DNA from: Heterodera schachtii
Taxonomy: Eukaryota > Nematoda > Chromadorea > Rhabditida > Heteroderidae
Reading direction: 5' to 3'
DNA: 64,000 nucleotides
Assembly: GCA_023374025.1 (NCBI GenBank)
Contig: SIJG01000059.1
Location: 203,286 to 267,285 of the forward strand
Below the pieces are notes generated by a model that searched no databases, had not been told where the DNA came from, and saw only the letters and a list, made by a program, of their open reading frames with translations. Position 1 is the stretch's first letter, and each line of letters begins with the position of its first letter. Shown here piece by piece: positions 52,457 through 63,916 of the stretch. The translations under genes were made by a program, and so were the position numbers.

Positions 52457-54378
52457 ATCTTCCAATTATTTTTCATTTGATATAATAATTTTGTTTTTAA
52501 ATAATTATTTTTTATTGGAATTGAATTTATGTTTCCAATTTATTTTTATTTAAATATCTAATATTTTTAAAAAAAGGAATGAAATTGAATAAAAATGTTC
52601 ACTGTTTTTTTTGTTGTTTTTTTTAGTTTTATGTTGCTAGGTTTATCTTTATTTTGTGAATTATTACAATTTCATTTGGGTTAGTTATTCAAATTATTAT
52701 AAACCTTCATTTGAACAATAAAACAAAAATAAATATATTTATTTGATTCACCTCATCAAATATCGAAGTTTAAGCAATTCAACGGAGTCTTATTTTTTCC
52801 GCTGAATAAAAACAAGCGAAAAAATATTAGTGGCTTTAATTATTTACCAAATTCTTTTAATTAATTTTTTGATTTTTTGAATTTCTAATAAGATATAAAA
52901 AATTTTTAAGCGAATCCAAATTATAGAAAATTAATAAAATCAATTGTCAAAAGGATTAAATGATTTTATGAATTGATTGTTTTATTATATTTAATTTTTG
53001 TCCGAAATGTTTTATTATATAATAATAATTTGAAGAAAAATAATCTTTTTATTTAAATTAAACTTTTTTCTTGCCCTTTTTAAATTGTTAATAACAATAT
53101 GTAATTATTTTTATTTTGTAAATTAAATTTTTATTTTAGTTATATAATAATAAATTAATATTCTCACGTTGGGGATCTCAATAATCGCGATGTTCCGATT
53201 TTTGCGATATTTGGTTTAATATTATTAAAGCTTTTGAGTTTTTAAATTGCTTAGAATTAAAAGAGATTATTAAATTAATTATGCATTATTGTATATATAT
53301 TATTTAAATGTGTATTAGTGATAATTAATATTCTATCGTTTTATCAGTCTTGAATTTTGTGCTAAATAATTTAATTAATTTTGACTTCTAAAATTACTTT
53401 GCATATTTTTTTTTTGAATAAATTTATTAATATTAAGAATGTCACATAAAAGGAAATTTTTTTATTTATGTTCTTCATTTTACTGAATAAATAAAAAATA
53501 ATATTAATCTACAATATTTTTGGTATTTGAAAATATGTAGTATGAAATTATATAACTTATAAATTGCACATTATCCACATTCGTTTACTTTTAATCAACA
53601 ATTAAATATATTGTAATTTAATAATTTTGGTTTTTATGAATTTTTATTCTTAATCGGTGTTTATTGTTTGATAATTGTTGCTTATTTACTTTTAAACACT
53701 GAATTATTTTTATAAAATTTCGTTGGTATTAGCAGATTTTTTAAATAAATCTTTATTTTTGAACTCTTATTTTTTATAAACACTAAAATTTATTGAAAAG
53801 TTTAACATTTAGTAATATTATTATTTGAAAAATTATTATATTGATAATGTAATTATATGATTTAGCAAGAGTGTTTTTTATGAATTAATAAATGTTTTTA
53901 TTTTATTATGCGCAGTAATTATTTGAATTTCTATATGAATTTATCCTTTTGTAAACATGCTTTTTAATGTAAAAAATATTTTATTTCAATCCATTAATTT
54001 AATATTAAAATTCTATTATTGAATTTTTGAATCCGAAATTTTTTGAGATTTTTTTAATGTCAAATAGAACAAATGGGTTGAATTTGTATAAATTGCTTAG
54101 TTTAAAATAGATGTTCAAAATATATATTATAATTTCAATAATTTCAATCCAAAGTAGCATTTATTAACTCATTTAATTTTTAAACTAATGCTTTAATTAA
54201 ATTTATTAATCATTTTAAATATTTAAAATAAAATAAATAAAAACAAAAAAGTTTTTCAGATGAATTGACTTTTCACATATTATTACTTTATAACCATTTT
54301 TAATATATATTAAAACATAAAGTTATTATTTTAACTATCATAACAAAATGTTTTTTCTTCATTCATTAATATTTGAAC
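52457..54378. other. AT-rich intergenic DNA
   Basis: No gene. 52937-52976 is the direct partner of the repeat at 22999. A small balanced patch at 53165-53215 has no credible frame. Confidence 0.5.
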
Positions 54379-54386
54379 ACAATAAT

Positions 54387-54918
54387 CAGGGCTGCCAAAA
54401 ATATGCAAATGCATATTTTTTTTCCTGGCTTCTCCATGCTCTAAATAGTACGAAAAACACTTTCTTTTTTGTGTTTGCGTATAAAATCGGGTCTTTTATT
54501 TGCATATTTTTGCATATTTCGAGATTTTTGTGCATATTTGCATATTTTGGCTTTTTCTGCATATTTCGTGCATATTTTGCCATTTTTGTGCATATTTTCC
54601 GGTTTTTTGCATATTTTGCCATTTTTCTTCAAATATTTTCCGATTTGAATATCCCTTAAGAAAATTTTGGCAGACAATAGGATGAGCTTTAGTGCCGAAA
54701 ATCATGAGAAATTTTTGATTTTCAATTGCAAAAAAAACCGAAATTTATGAGGAATAAATTTTTTTATTGAATTTGCACCCCTAATTTTCAAGTTTTTTTG
54801 TGCATATTTAGTGCATGTTTTGCGATTTTTGTGCATATTTGGTGCATATTTAACTACTTTATTTGCATATTTATGCGCATATTTTGGCTACTTTTCGTGC
54901 ATATTTTTGGCAGCCCTG
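54387..54918. mobile_element. hAT-like MITE
   Basis: A 532-bp element with 21-bp terminal inverted repeats CAGGGCTGCCAAAAATATGCA, identical at both ends by eye. CAGGG is a typical hAT terminus. The flanking 8-mers are ACAATAAT (54379-54386) and TCAATAAT (54919-54926), matching at 7 of 8 positions, as expected for the 8-bp hAT target duplication. The subterminal regions are packed with TGCATATTTT(GGC) motifs, at least a dozen, in the style of hAT transposase binding arrays. The several 60-100-codon frames across it on both strands are translations of these motifs. No transposase is present. Confidence 0.88.
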
Positions 54919-54982
54919 TCAATAATACTTTATATTTAGTTTTAGTAAAATCACATATTATAACCAAACACATACCCGATGA

Positions 54983-55190
54983 AAAAATTTGAAAATGACT
55001 TGCGTCCTGCTGTACATTAAAAATTAAAAAAAAAATTAAAAAAAAATTAAAGTTGAAATAAAAAAAATGAAAAAAAAAATGATTTTTGGGTTAAGGGACG
55101 GAACCGTGATTTTGTGAATCGAATAATTAAATTTATTTATTTAATTTTATCAATCATTTTTTTGGATCGCCCACACTGAGTTTTTTAAGA
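54983..55190. repeat. Dispersed repeat shared with 41243
   Basis: TTTGAAAATGACTTGCGTCC, then GGACGG(A)ACCGTG, GTGAATCGAATAATT and CACTGAGTTTTTT occur in the same order as at 41243-41365. An A-rich expansion lies between the first two blocks. Probably a partial member of the Mutator-like family. Confidence 0.55.
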
Positions 55191-55442
55191 TAAATTTTTA
55201 ATAAGTTTTTAATAATTTTTATTAATTTGTTACATTAAAATTTAAATTCGTCTCATGCTAATGATGATTTCACAAGATTAAAATAAAAAGAAAATTAATT
55301 TCGATGCTTAATTTAAATATTACAAATTAGAAATATTAAAAGAATTTAAATGAATTTATATAATTAAAATAAAATTTTTGCTTCAAAAAATTATTAAAAA
55401 GTTATGTGATTAAAATGACTATTATTTTTTCCTAATTTAAAT
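55191..55442. other. AT-rich intergenic DNA
   Basis: Nothing recognised. Confidence 0.5.
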
Positions 55443-55522
55443 GAGAAAGAAGGAGAGAGGGGAAGAAAAAGGGAGAGAGAGCGAGAGAGAGGGAGAAAGA
55501 GAGAGAGTAGAAAGAGCGAAAA
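55443..55522. repeat. Short polypurine GAGA tract
   Basis: About 80 bases of GAGA-type purine repeat. It ends in GAGAGAGTAGAAAGAGCGA, a phrase also found in the tract at 57463-57487, so the two tracts flanking the pseudogene may be related by descent rather than independent slippage. Confidence 0.8.
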
Positions 55523-55842
55523 TAATGTGCATATGGTAAGGTACAGAAAAGGTAATACAAAGAAACGCCTAAATAATAAGAATTATAATTAGTATTAAAA
55601 GTCTTGATGATTTTTTAACGATAATTCCATACAAAAGAATATAGAAAATTCTCAAAAAATACGCACCCAATGACCGAAAAACTAAAAAATTTGAAAAATT
55701 TTTAAAATTCTTTTATGTTAAAATTACTATGTAATTTTACTTAAAATAATTATTTCACAATGAGTAAAAGTTGCTTAAAGAACATTTTAATTAACAGATG
55801 TTGAATTAAAACTTTTTCAAATGATTTAATTTTTTAACCTAC

Positions 55843-56710
55843 CTCTTTGAAATTGCTGAACCATTCGTCAAGGTTTACTTCATTTGCCGATATTACATGC
55901 AAAAGCAATCGCTTCGGCTGCCCATATTTTCTCGGAGTGTACAACCATTTGGACAACGCTTGGCCAGCAGTTGCATTTGGCCCATCATCAGCGACCCCAT
56001 CGGGCAACAGACTACCCGAATCGATTGTATTCAATTGCTAAATGGCAAATGTTTGTCGCAAAAATGGGCCAAATTTCACTGACGAAAGTATTCCAAATCA
56101 GTTGGACATCGTTTCCAAAGACTAAGTTCAGTTGGGTGGGTGCCTCTTTCCCAAATCTTTATGTTTGAACGGAGAAATGTGATGACAGAACGGTCGATAA
56201 AACTTAAAAGAAATGAATGTATTATTTAAACAAAAATAGTTACTAAAATGCAAACAATTAAAGCGGATTTTGTTGGGCAGCGGAACTTCCACTGTCAGCA
56301 GGTCACCAACTCGCATTTCTGAAAATTTTCTGTTAAATCCTGTTAAATTTAAATTGTTATTCGGAATACCTTCTACCTCCATTCAAAATTTATTAAAAAT
56401 ATATTTTAATTAATCGAAAATACCTTTTTCGAGAATGTCAATTTCCTTCCAAAGTGTCAATTCGCTTTTGCCATCAAAGTGACTATCCATCAAATCGTCG
56501 AAACGGTCAGAAAGCAGTGCCAATTTGAGGCCGAGTTGAGGACGGACAAAAACGGGAAAATGTTCATCCAAACATCGTTGCAAACCCAGCTGAAACAATG
56601 AAAAATTAACTCAATGGTTGAGAAAAAATTGAATCGCTAGGGTAAAGAAATTTTTAAATATTGTTTACCGTCGGTCCTTTTTTGTGATAAAGCCGAATAA
56701 AAGGTAACAT
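55843..56710 (-). pseudogene. Broken spliced gene of a nematode-expanded (F-box-like?) family
   Basis: Proposed minus-strand exons: 56710-56669 (opening MLPFIRLYHKKGPT), 56589-56424, 56318-56244 and 56202-55843. Introns: GTAAAC...TTTCAG (79 bp), GTATTT...TTTCAG (105 bp) and GTAACT...TTTAAG (41 bp). Exon 2 carries QLGLKLALLSDRFDDLMDSH and joins exon 3 in frame; exon 3 has VPLPNKIRFNCLHF, and exon 4 has FIDRSVITFLRSN, FGNDVQLIWNTF, IWPIFATNIC and ADDGPNATAGQALSKWLYTP. From memory this block order belongs to a very large uncharacterised family of cyst nematodes, some members labelled F-box; no search was made. Damage: the exon 3-4 junction is one base out of phase with the FIDRS block, the frame shifts near 56128, and about 25-35 codons seem to be missing near 56038 between NICHL and QLNTIDSG. 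A good donor follows 55843, but no further exon was found. Upstream of 56710 the same frame stays open to about 56830, so the true start is uncertain. Confidence 0.75.
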
Positions 56711-57299
56711 AAAAACAAAAATTAAAACTGGCTTGGGATGAGATGAACATAGGCGGGTGAAGGGAATGTTGGCCGTTGGTGGAAAATGGATTGGATGCGA
56801 TGGACGCCAAAATAGCGCATATGTGCATTAATTGGCCATTGGCAAAATAAACATATGTAAAATGTTATGATTTTTGATATCAATTTAAAAAATTGAATAA
56901 TTGTTAAATTAATACTAATTACAAGAAATGAAGAGCGGCTTATCCTCCATCAAAAAGAAAAGTTTTAGGGCAATAAAAAACAATTTGCAAGTATTTTTTC
57001 CGTCTTTTTACAAAAATTAGGTTCCACTCAAAAAACAGAGATGGATGAGGCATTTCTCAGTTTGTTTTTTTGTCAGAAAAAATGAAAAGCAAAGGCGAAG
57101 AGCCGACAAATGATATGAAATAACTGATCGGATCACTGATCAAAAGAAGACGATCTTTTGCTGTTCAATTTCGGTCTTCCCTTTGGCTTATTCCCACGGC
57201 TTTTCCCTTTCCATCGGTTGTCCCCATTAAAAGTTTAACAGCAGCAGGTCTCCCTCACCTCCCCCCGCCCATTTTCGCTTCAATTGGTTGGCAGATTAG
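56711..57299. promoter_or_regulatory. GC-balanced 5' flank of the pseudogene
   Basis: G+C is clearly higher here than in the rest of the window. The part nearest the gene (56711-56830) stays open in the exon-1 frame and may be extra coding sequence. Further out there is a repeated ACTGATC (57122 and 57136, with TGATC/GATCA symmetry) and a C-rich run (57249-57272, CTCACCTCCCCCCGCCC). This composition suits a former promoter or upstream region of the minus-strand gene, but no TATA box, splice leader acceptor or other defined element is demonstrated. Confidence 0.25.
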
Positions 57300-57750
57300 T
57301 ACGAGAGAATAGGTAGATAGAAAAACAAAGAAAGGATAAGAGGTGGGGGAGATAGAGGTGAGCAAGGTAGAAAAGAATTGAGAAAGAAAAACGAGAGAGA
57401 GGAAGAAAGAGAAGGAGAGAGAGAGAAGACAGAAAAAGAAGAGAGAGAGAGAGATAAGGAGAGAGAGAGAGTAGAAAGAGCGAGAGGAGAGATAGAGAAT
57501 ATAGAGGTAAAGAAAGTGGAGAAAAATGAAAGAGATAGAAAGAAAGAGAGGGGGAGAGAAACAGAGAGAGAGAGAGAGAGAGAAAGGAAGAAATGGAAAA
57601 TGGATTAGTGTAGAGAGAGAGAGAAATATATATATAAAGCGAGGAGAGAGAGGGAGAAAAGGACAAATGAAAGAGGAAGGATAAGAGGAGAAAAAAGAAA
57701 AAAAAGTGGGATAGAGAGAAGGAAAGAGAGAGAAAAGAGAGCGAGAATGG
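57300..57750. repeat. Long polypurine GAGA tract
   Basis: About 450 bases of almost pure purine on the plus strand with a short ATATATATA interruption near 57626-57636. A 128-codon minus-strand frame (Ser/Leu repeat) and a 76-codon plus-strand frame (Glu/Arg repeat) arise from it and are not genes. Confidence 0.88.
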
Positions 57751-58278
57751 GGAAATATTTTTATGATTTTCGCTGAAAATTGGCCATTTTAAAAATGCCT
57801 TATGCGTTTTTTTAATTATTCTATAAAATATATATTTATAATAAAAAGAATAAAAAAAAGCGCATAAAATTATTAAAATTAATAATAAAAAATTTTAAGC
57901 AAAATAATATAAATTTAAAGTGCTTAAAATGGAAACTAACCTTATCATGCGCAATACAAATTTAATATTTTATAGTATTTTATTTGATTCGCTGGCAATT
58001 TACTTCATGAAAATTTGACTGTTCACGTTTTACAGTCTTTTTAATTAGCAATTTACTAATATTTGGTGTAACAAAAAATTTTTTCATTTGATAATTTTCA
58101 TTATTATCTTTTATAGATATAATAAAAATATTTATATTTTTAAATATTTATATGGGAATATATTTCTGAAGTTTTCTTTTTTGCTTCATCAATAATATAA
58201 AGTTAAACATAACTTAAGATTAGATAGTTAAATTTTTCCAATAATAAGCTTAGAATAGCTGAATTTATAGGTTATTAC
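57751..58278. other. AT-rich intergenic DNA
   Basis: Nothing recognised. Confidence 0.5.
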
Positions 58279-58414
58279 TGCTGTTCGAGAGTCTCAGTCT
58301 TGAGTCGCAACTTGAAAAAGGTCTCGTGTTTTTTTGGTCTCGGTCTTAAGTTTAGGGTCAAGTCTCGGTCTCGAGTCGGTCTCGAGTCTCAGGAAATTTT
58401 GGTCTTGAACAGCA
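58279..58414. repeat. GGTCTCG word island with 12-bp inverted ends
   Basis: TGCTGTTCGAGA (58279-58290) and TCTTGAACAGCA (58403-58414) are inverted repeats matching at 11 of 12 positions. Between them the words GTCTCGGTCT, GTCTCGAGTC and relatives are iterated, with GGTCTCGAGTCGGTCTCGAG palindromic in part. It is the same style as the other islands but with clear inverted ends, so it may be a very small mobile element. Confidence 0.6.
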
Positions 58415-61299
58415 CTATTGTTATTGATAATAATAAATAACAATCTTTAGATTGCATATTTTTTTTTATATTTAACAAAAATTTTCAAATTTCGTTATAT
58501 TTATTTTATTTTTAGTTTATTTTGTTATTAATTATTTGAAATTTATAGTTTTGATCGGTGTATTGATTTTTGGTTTTAGTTTTAATACTTTTGAAATTAA
58601 AAAATGCGATAAAACGAAAATAAATGTTTTAATTCAAAATATTCAAAGAAAATTTTTGATAATCATATTATATTTTATGTTTATCTTTATTCTTGCCATT
58701 CTCTCCTTTAATGAGACTGAAAAATAAAGGTTTAATTTTATTATCAATTGTTTATAAAAAATGGATTTTTCCACTTTATTTTCGTCTAATTTATATTATA
58801 TTTCTATTTGTTTTAATGAAAGAGTATGAGTGATTGGACAAAATTAGAACTGAGAACATATTTTTATGAGCTATAATGACTCTTTGGTAAATTATTATTT
58901 AACTGAAAATATTTCCTTTAAATTAAATTTTTAAATTGTTTAATTTTATAATTAATTGTACTGTATAAATTTTTGTCAATGACATATATTATTTGTCATA
59001 CTAAAGCCATATATCACTTTAATAGTTTGTTAACAGCTTTTGTAATTTTGTCATTTTTATACTTTGTATATATTTTGACAATATGATAAACCAATGACGA
59101 GGGAATTTTAATTCTTTTTAAAATTTCAATAAAATAAATTTAGTATCATATTAAAAATATAAATTAATAATATTTTGAAATTTTAAGAATAAATTATATT
59201 AACGATAGTTTAATTAAATTAAATAATTTTTTTTTGATTTATTCATATGGTGAGGCTCGTCCTATAAATCTTCGTCTGAATCGAGCTCTAAAATTAAATT
59301 AAGTAATATAATTAATAAATTCTAAGTCTTATCTTCATTAAATAATTTAATTCAACGATTCTCTAAAATATTAATATAATTTTTTACACCTTAAATTTTA
59401 AAAAATTCATTTGTCATTTAAAAATTTATTATTATTGATTTTTTCCAGCTATTATATTTTTAAAGAAATTTCACAAGTAAAAGCATTAATTATTTTATTT
59501 TTTCTTATATAATGAAAGTGTATTTATTTTTGCTTAATTTTTATCAATTAATTATTTATTAATCTTAAACTATATTAATACCTTTTAATTTGTTCTATTT
59601 TAATTATATTGCATTCCTAATTCATTAATTAATTTTCTTCGAATCTTTTATTTTTATAATTAATTCATTCATTTATAAAAAAAATTAATAATATTTTTTA
59701 TTGTTGAATATATGATGTGCAGATAAACCAAAATTTATCTGAAGTAAATTTAGTTGAATTATTTTCTTTATTAAGTAATATTTTAAATTTTTCTTTTCTA
59801 ATTGCTAATCGCTAATTTATGATTTGCGTACAAAATGTTATTTTATTATTAAAATAATTTAATCAATTAAATTAACTTTTTAAAATATTATTGTAATTGA
59901 AAGAATGACAAATAAATATGATAATTACAGAAAATTTCTAACCTTTTTTTAGTTTGTCCATTATATCATTTATCCTTATTTGAATTTTAGTTAATACTTT
60001 TCATATTCTTATATAAAAATAATTAAATTAGAAAAAAAAAGATATCCATGATAATATTTAAACTATTTTTGCCATTCTTCATTAAAAACTTTTTCGTTTA
60101 TTTTAAATTTAAAATATTATTTTCTTTGTTTTCCTCAAATAATTAACTCAAAAAAATGATGTGGCTGTTCTATTTGAGGTTTTCTGCAAATATCAAAAAT
60201 AAATTACCTTATTTATTATTTTTATTTGATTAGACGTAAACTTTTTTTAATTAAAATTTTTTTTGCTTATTGTCATAGTGAGGGTTGTGCAGGTTTGTAG
60301 TGATTTTTGATTACAAACTAAAATTGTTCATTTACAATAAAGAAATTTTATTTTTAATAATATTTTTTCCTTTATGATTGATTTTTTGAATTTTAATAAC
60401 ATTAAATTATTATCCTAACTTAAAAAAATTGTTTGATTTGCCGATATAATTAATTTTGTTTTATGCGTATGAATGATTTAAATGATTTAAATTATATTAT
60501 TTAATTTATGAAAAAACAAAGCAAACTGTGCAAAATCCATCTCCAATTGTTTAAAAAGAAAAAATAACTGAAAATTTTATTAAAGATATTTAATTGCTTA
60601 TATTTTTTCAATAAAAGTATTTCAGAAGTTTTGTAATCAGATTAACTAATTTTTTTCAATAAAATTTTTCACTTTATTATTTGGTTCTAAAAAATTTAAT
60701 GATTAAGAAAGTTAATTTTCAAATATTTAATCGTTGAAAAATATAAGAAATACAAAATTTGAAAAGTTGTGAATTAATTATATTATTTATCCATTAACGA
60801 AATAAATCAATTAGCCATTTGTCCAATTTCTTTCATAAAACTATTTCAGTCAGTTTTTTGCGAGGTATAAAAATTATGAAAATTTTTGAAGTGCTCGTGT
60901 TGATATGCATCGGCGCGAAATTTGAAAGTTTGGATAAAAATATAAACAGAGTTTGAGCCTGAAATTATAAAATTTTCATCGTTTATTCTGTGAAGGACTT
61001 TAATTTTAATAATTTCGTTACAATTTTTATCTTTTGTTTATAATTGGCATTATGAATTTTTTTTACTTATTTTGTTATTTATTTTCATTTTTTCACACAA
61101 TGAGTTCAATGTATTGGTTGTCTTCCTCTTATGACTTATTTCAGCTCATGGCCGTATGAAATAATATTCTCTCTTTTTCAATGCCATTTACTAATATTAT
61201 TTATTTACGAATTATATATTATTTTTTTTTAATAAAAATTCCATTATAATATATCTTTTTTAAATAAAAATAAAAGTTAAATATTGCTTTCGTCTATCA
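58415..61299. other. AT-rich intergenic DNA
   Basis: No gene supported. At 59255-59295 the minus strand has a good acceptor (ATTTTAG) followed by a short acidic reading ending in TAG (ELDSDEDL), which could be a last exon but is too short to claim. Other frames are Phe/Ile/Asn-rich and unconvincing. Confidence 0.4.
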
Positions 61300-63781
61300 A
61301 TAAAGTTTTGCCAAACAATGACATAAGGCCGAATTATTCTATTTTTTTTCCCTTTTTCGCCAGATTTCGAGTTGACAATAACCTAATTTCGGTTGTTTGT
61401 TAAAACCTATGCATCTGCATTAATTTGGGTCATTTGCCCACATTAAAGATGGGAAATCCTGCCAATTTCTAATTCAATGACCAGGATAAAAGAACAGAAT
61501 GCCATTCCTAAATTATTAGTCAATTTGTGTCAAATTTAACCAAATTTTCGGTATTAATTAAATTTTTTTAATCAGTAAATTTTACTTTATTTTATTTCCT
61601 CTAAAAACATTTTATATTGAGTCATTTTAAAGGTATTTAACCAAAATTAACGAGATTTCTAAGGAATATTTGTTAAAGCACATGTAATGCCAAGCTGTTA
61701 GCAGCAACTGTCATGAAGATCTACATTAAACCAAGGATTTAACAGAATTGTGAGGCAAGCATGGTGAAAGCTTAGTTATTGCAAATATTACCGGACTTGA
61801 GGTCTCTAGTGACTAATTAAGAAAAAGATGAATTGTTTTATTCATAAATTTTTGTATTAATATCAAAAGTTTTCAATTACTATTTCCATAATAAATCAGG
61901 GTTGGATGTATATGGTAGCTCACTTATTTATTGTACAATTTTCGACTTCGAATTTGAGCTCCATAGATTTTTTTATCCTAAAGAATTCAAAATGAGAGAT
62001 TGTTCAAGAAAGAGTTTTAAGACTCAGATTAGATTAACCGACTCACAATTTTGAATTATAATCGAGCCTTTCGGGGCATTTGTCAAGCAAAAAAGAGCTG
62101 CAGAGACTTTGTGACAAGCTTAAAAATGTATTTCCTATGTTTTTTTTTCTTCTAATGATAGAATTTGATCTGTTTGTATATCAGACGATGTTCTTATATT
62201 TTTCAGCTTGGTAAAACTGCCAGAAAAAATCAACAGATTTTTTGTCGTAAAGCGAAAATTATTTAGTGTATTTTCATTTTCTATGTTTTCATTTTTGAAT
62301 TATAAACATAACCGATTCCGAACTTTTTTGGTATAAAGCTAACGAAAATTTTGAGTTCTTTGCTTATACAATATATCTCATTTCTTGGCACTTTCGCAAA
62401 AAGATTGCACACAATAAACCCTAAGTTTTTGAGAAATTTTCCAAAATTCGTTATTATGCAGGATTAATATTTTGAAGAATTTTTTAAGAGTAAATTTTTG
62501 AAGCATTTCATTGTTCGAAAGCATTTGACAAAAAAAAATGTCAATAAAAGGGGACTGAAACTTAATTGTACCCATCTAATTCAACCTCTTTCATTTACAC
62601 CAAAGAGTGCCATATTAACCCGACCTGTCCCTCTCCACAGTCATTTTTGGCAAATTGTCATTCAAACACCTTGTTTTAAATTTTTTTTTCAATGCATTGG
62701 TCGATCCGATGCCAAAACAGCTCTTCTTTTGACATGGTCCATGCTTATTACTGGGTTTCGTCATAAACGCTAACGGCACACGCATTTTTTCTGAACTCGA
62801 ACAGCGGGTGTCCCTTATTCCTGGTAAATTGATGATAAAGATTTATTTCAATAGATTATTAAATAAGGGAAAATGATTTAAAGAAATAATTAAAACTGGG
62901 TAAGTAGTTCTTACCCTTTTAAACAAAGCTTTGGTCTCAATAAAAAAAATATATATATTCTTTTCGTTGCGCAATTATTCATCATATTTTTGACGTTCGC
63001 GTCCTCTGTCAAGGCGAAATGATTTTTTAAAAATTTCTATGTCAATTCATTTTGTTAAGTTTTTCAAATGGTAATACATTAATCTAGCTTGTTCGAAAGC
63101 CTAGTCACGAAAAAAAGAAAAAATTTATTTTATTTTTTGAGAAAGAAAGATGTTAGACAATATAATTTTTATTGCACACTTCAACAGAAAAAGTAAACTA
63201 TTAATTTCTTGTTCCCCAACCATTTATGTTTTATTCAATTAGGCTTTTCTGGTTTATTGGTCTAATCCTAATTCATAACCGGATATCATGCATCCTCTTT
63301 TCTTTATTGTAACATATTTCTTTTTTGACGAACTAAATCCAAACAAGAAATTTATTTTCAATTTTTTTTTATTTGATCATTAGAGCACGACTAAAAAGAC
63401 AGCAAAACGGCAAAATGTTAAAAAAGGCATTTAAGACACGAAAATCCCGAAAAGGGCAAATAAAAAAAGCATAATAAAGTCAAACGTAGAAGCCTCAAAA
63501 CCAAATTGAAAAAAAATGCGTTTCTATGCTCAATGTATTGAAATTAGTGCGAAGAAAAAAGGCATATCCTCAAAAGTCGAGTTCTATTGACGATATTTAA
63601 ATAACAAATTTTTTTCAGCTTGATTTTAAATGATTGAATTAATGACATTGAGATTATTATGCCTTTAGCAGGCGCTGTCATGTATGTTTGCAGAAAAAGA
63701 CAATAAAAATAATGGAAAATAATGTGTATTTAACATTTTGCCTTTTCTTCATTGTCTAATTTATTAAGTGCGATACGTTTG
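61300..63781. other. More balanced intergenic DNA, no gene assigned
   Basis: G+C is higher than in most of the window, which could mean a gene lies beyond the right edge. Candidates examined: a plus-strand frame at 62498-62773 (91 codons, containing RPVPLHSHFWQIVIQTP), an overlapping plus-strand stretch at about 62712-62880 (GTRIFSELEQRVSLIPG before a GTAAAT donor-like site), and a basic plus-strand stretch at about 63381-63474 (Lys/Arg-rich, ending in TAA). None has a recognised family or a coherent exon structure. Confidence 0.35.
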
Positions 63782-63916
63782 GGGACCGGTAAATTGGACA
63801 CCAGAAAATTGGACACCGGAAAATTGGACACCAGAAAATTGGACACCAAGCGGAAAACTGGACACCGCCGGAATTTTGGACACCTAAGGAAAATTGGACA
63901 CCGGAAAATTGGACAC
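63782..63916 (+). repeat. 15-bp minisatellite (AAAATTGGACACCGG)
   Basis: Eight GGACAC words spaced mostly 15 bases apart. The unit AAAATTGGACACC(G/A)G is nearly perfect at 63790-63848 and more variable afterward. A 62-codon minus-strand frame (V-S-N-F-P/L repeat) is its translation, not evidence of a gene. The GGACA word also builds the arms of the fold-back element at 24604-25148. Confidence 0.85.

Noticed and set aside
55834..56168. Plus-strand frames over the pseudogene (55847-56041, 55884-56168)
   Set aside because: They are antisense to the conserved minus-strand blocks and lack any family resemblance.
57280..57666. 128-codon minus-strand frame, the longest in the window
   Set aside because: It is the translation of the second long GAGA tract and has no non-repetitive content.
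62498..62773. 91-codon plus-strand frame near the right edge
   Set aside because: Composition is better than most, but there is no recognised domain, no consistent exon structure, and competing frames on both strands. It is described only within the regional note.
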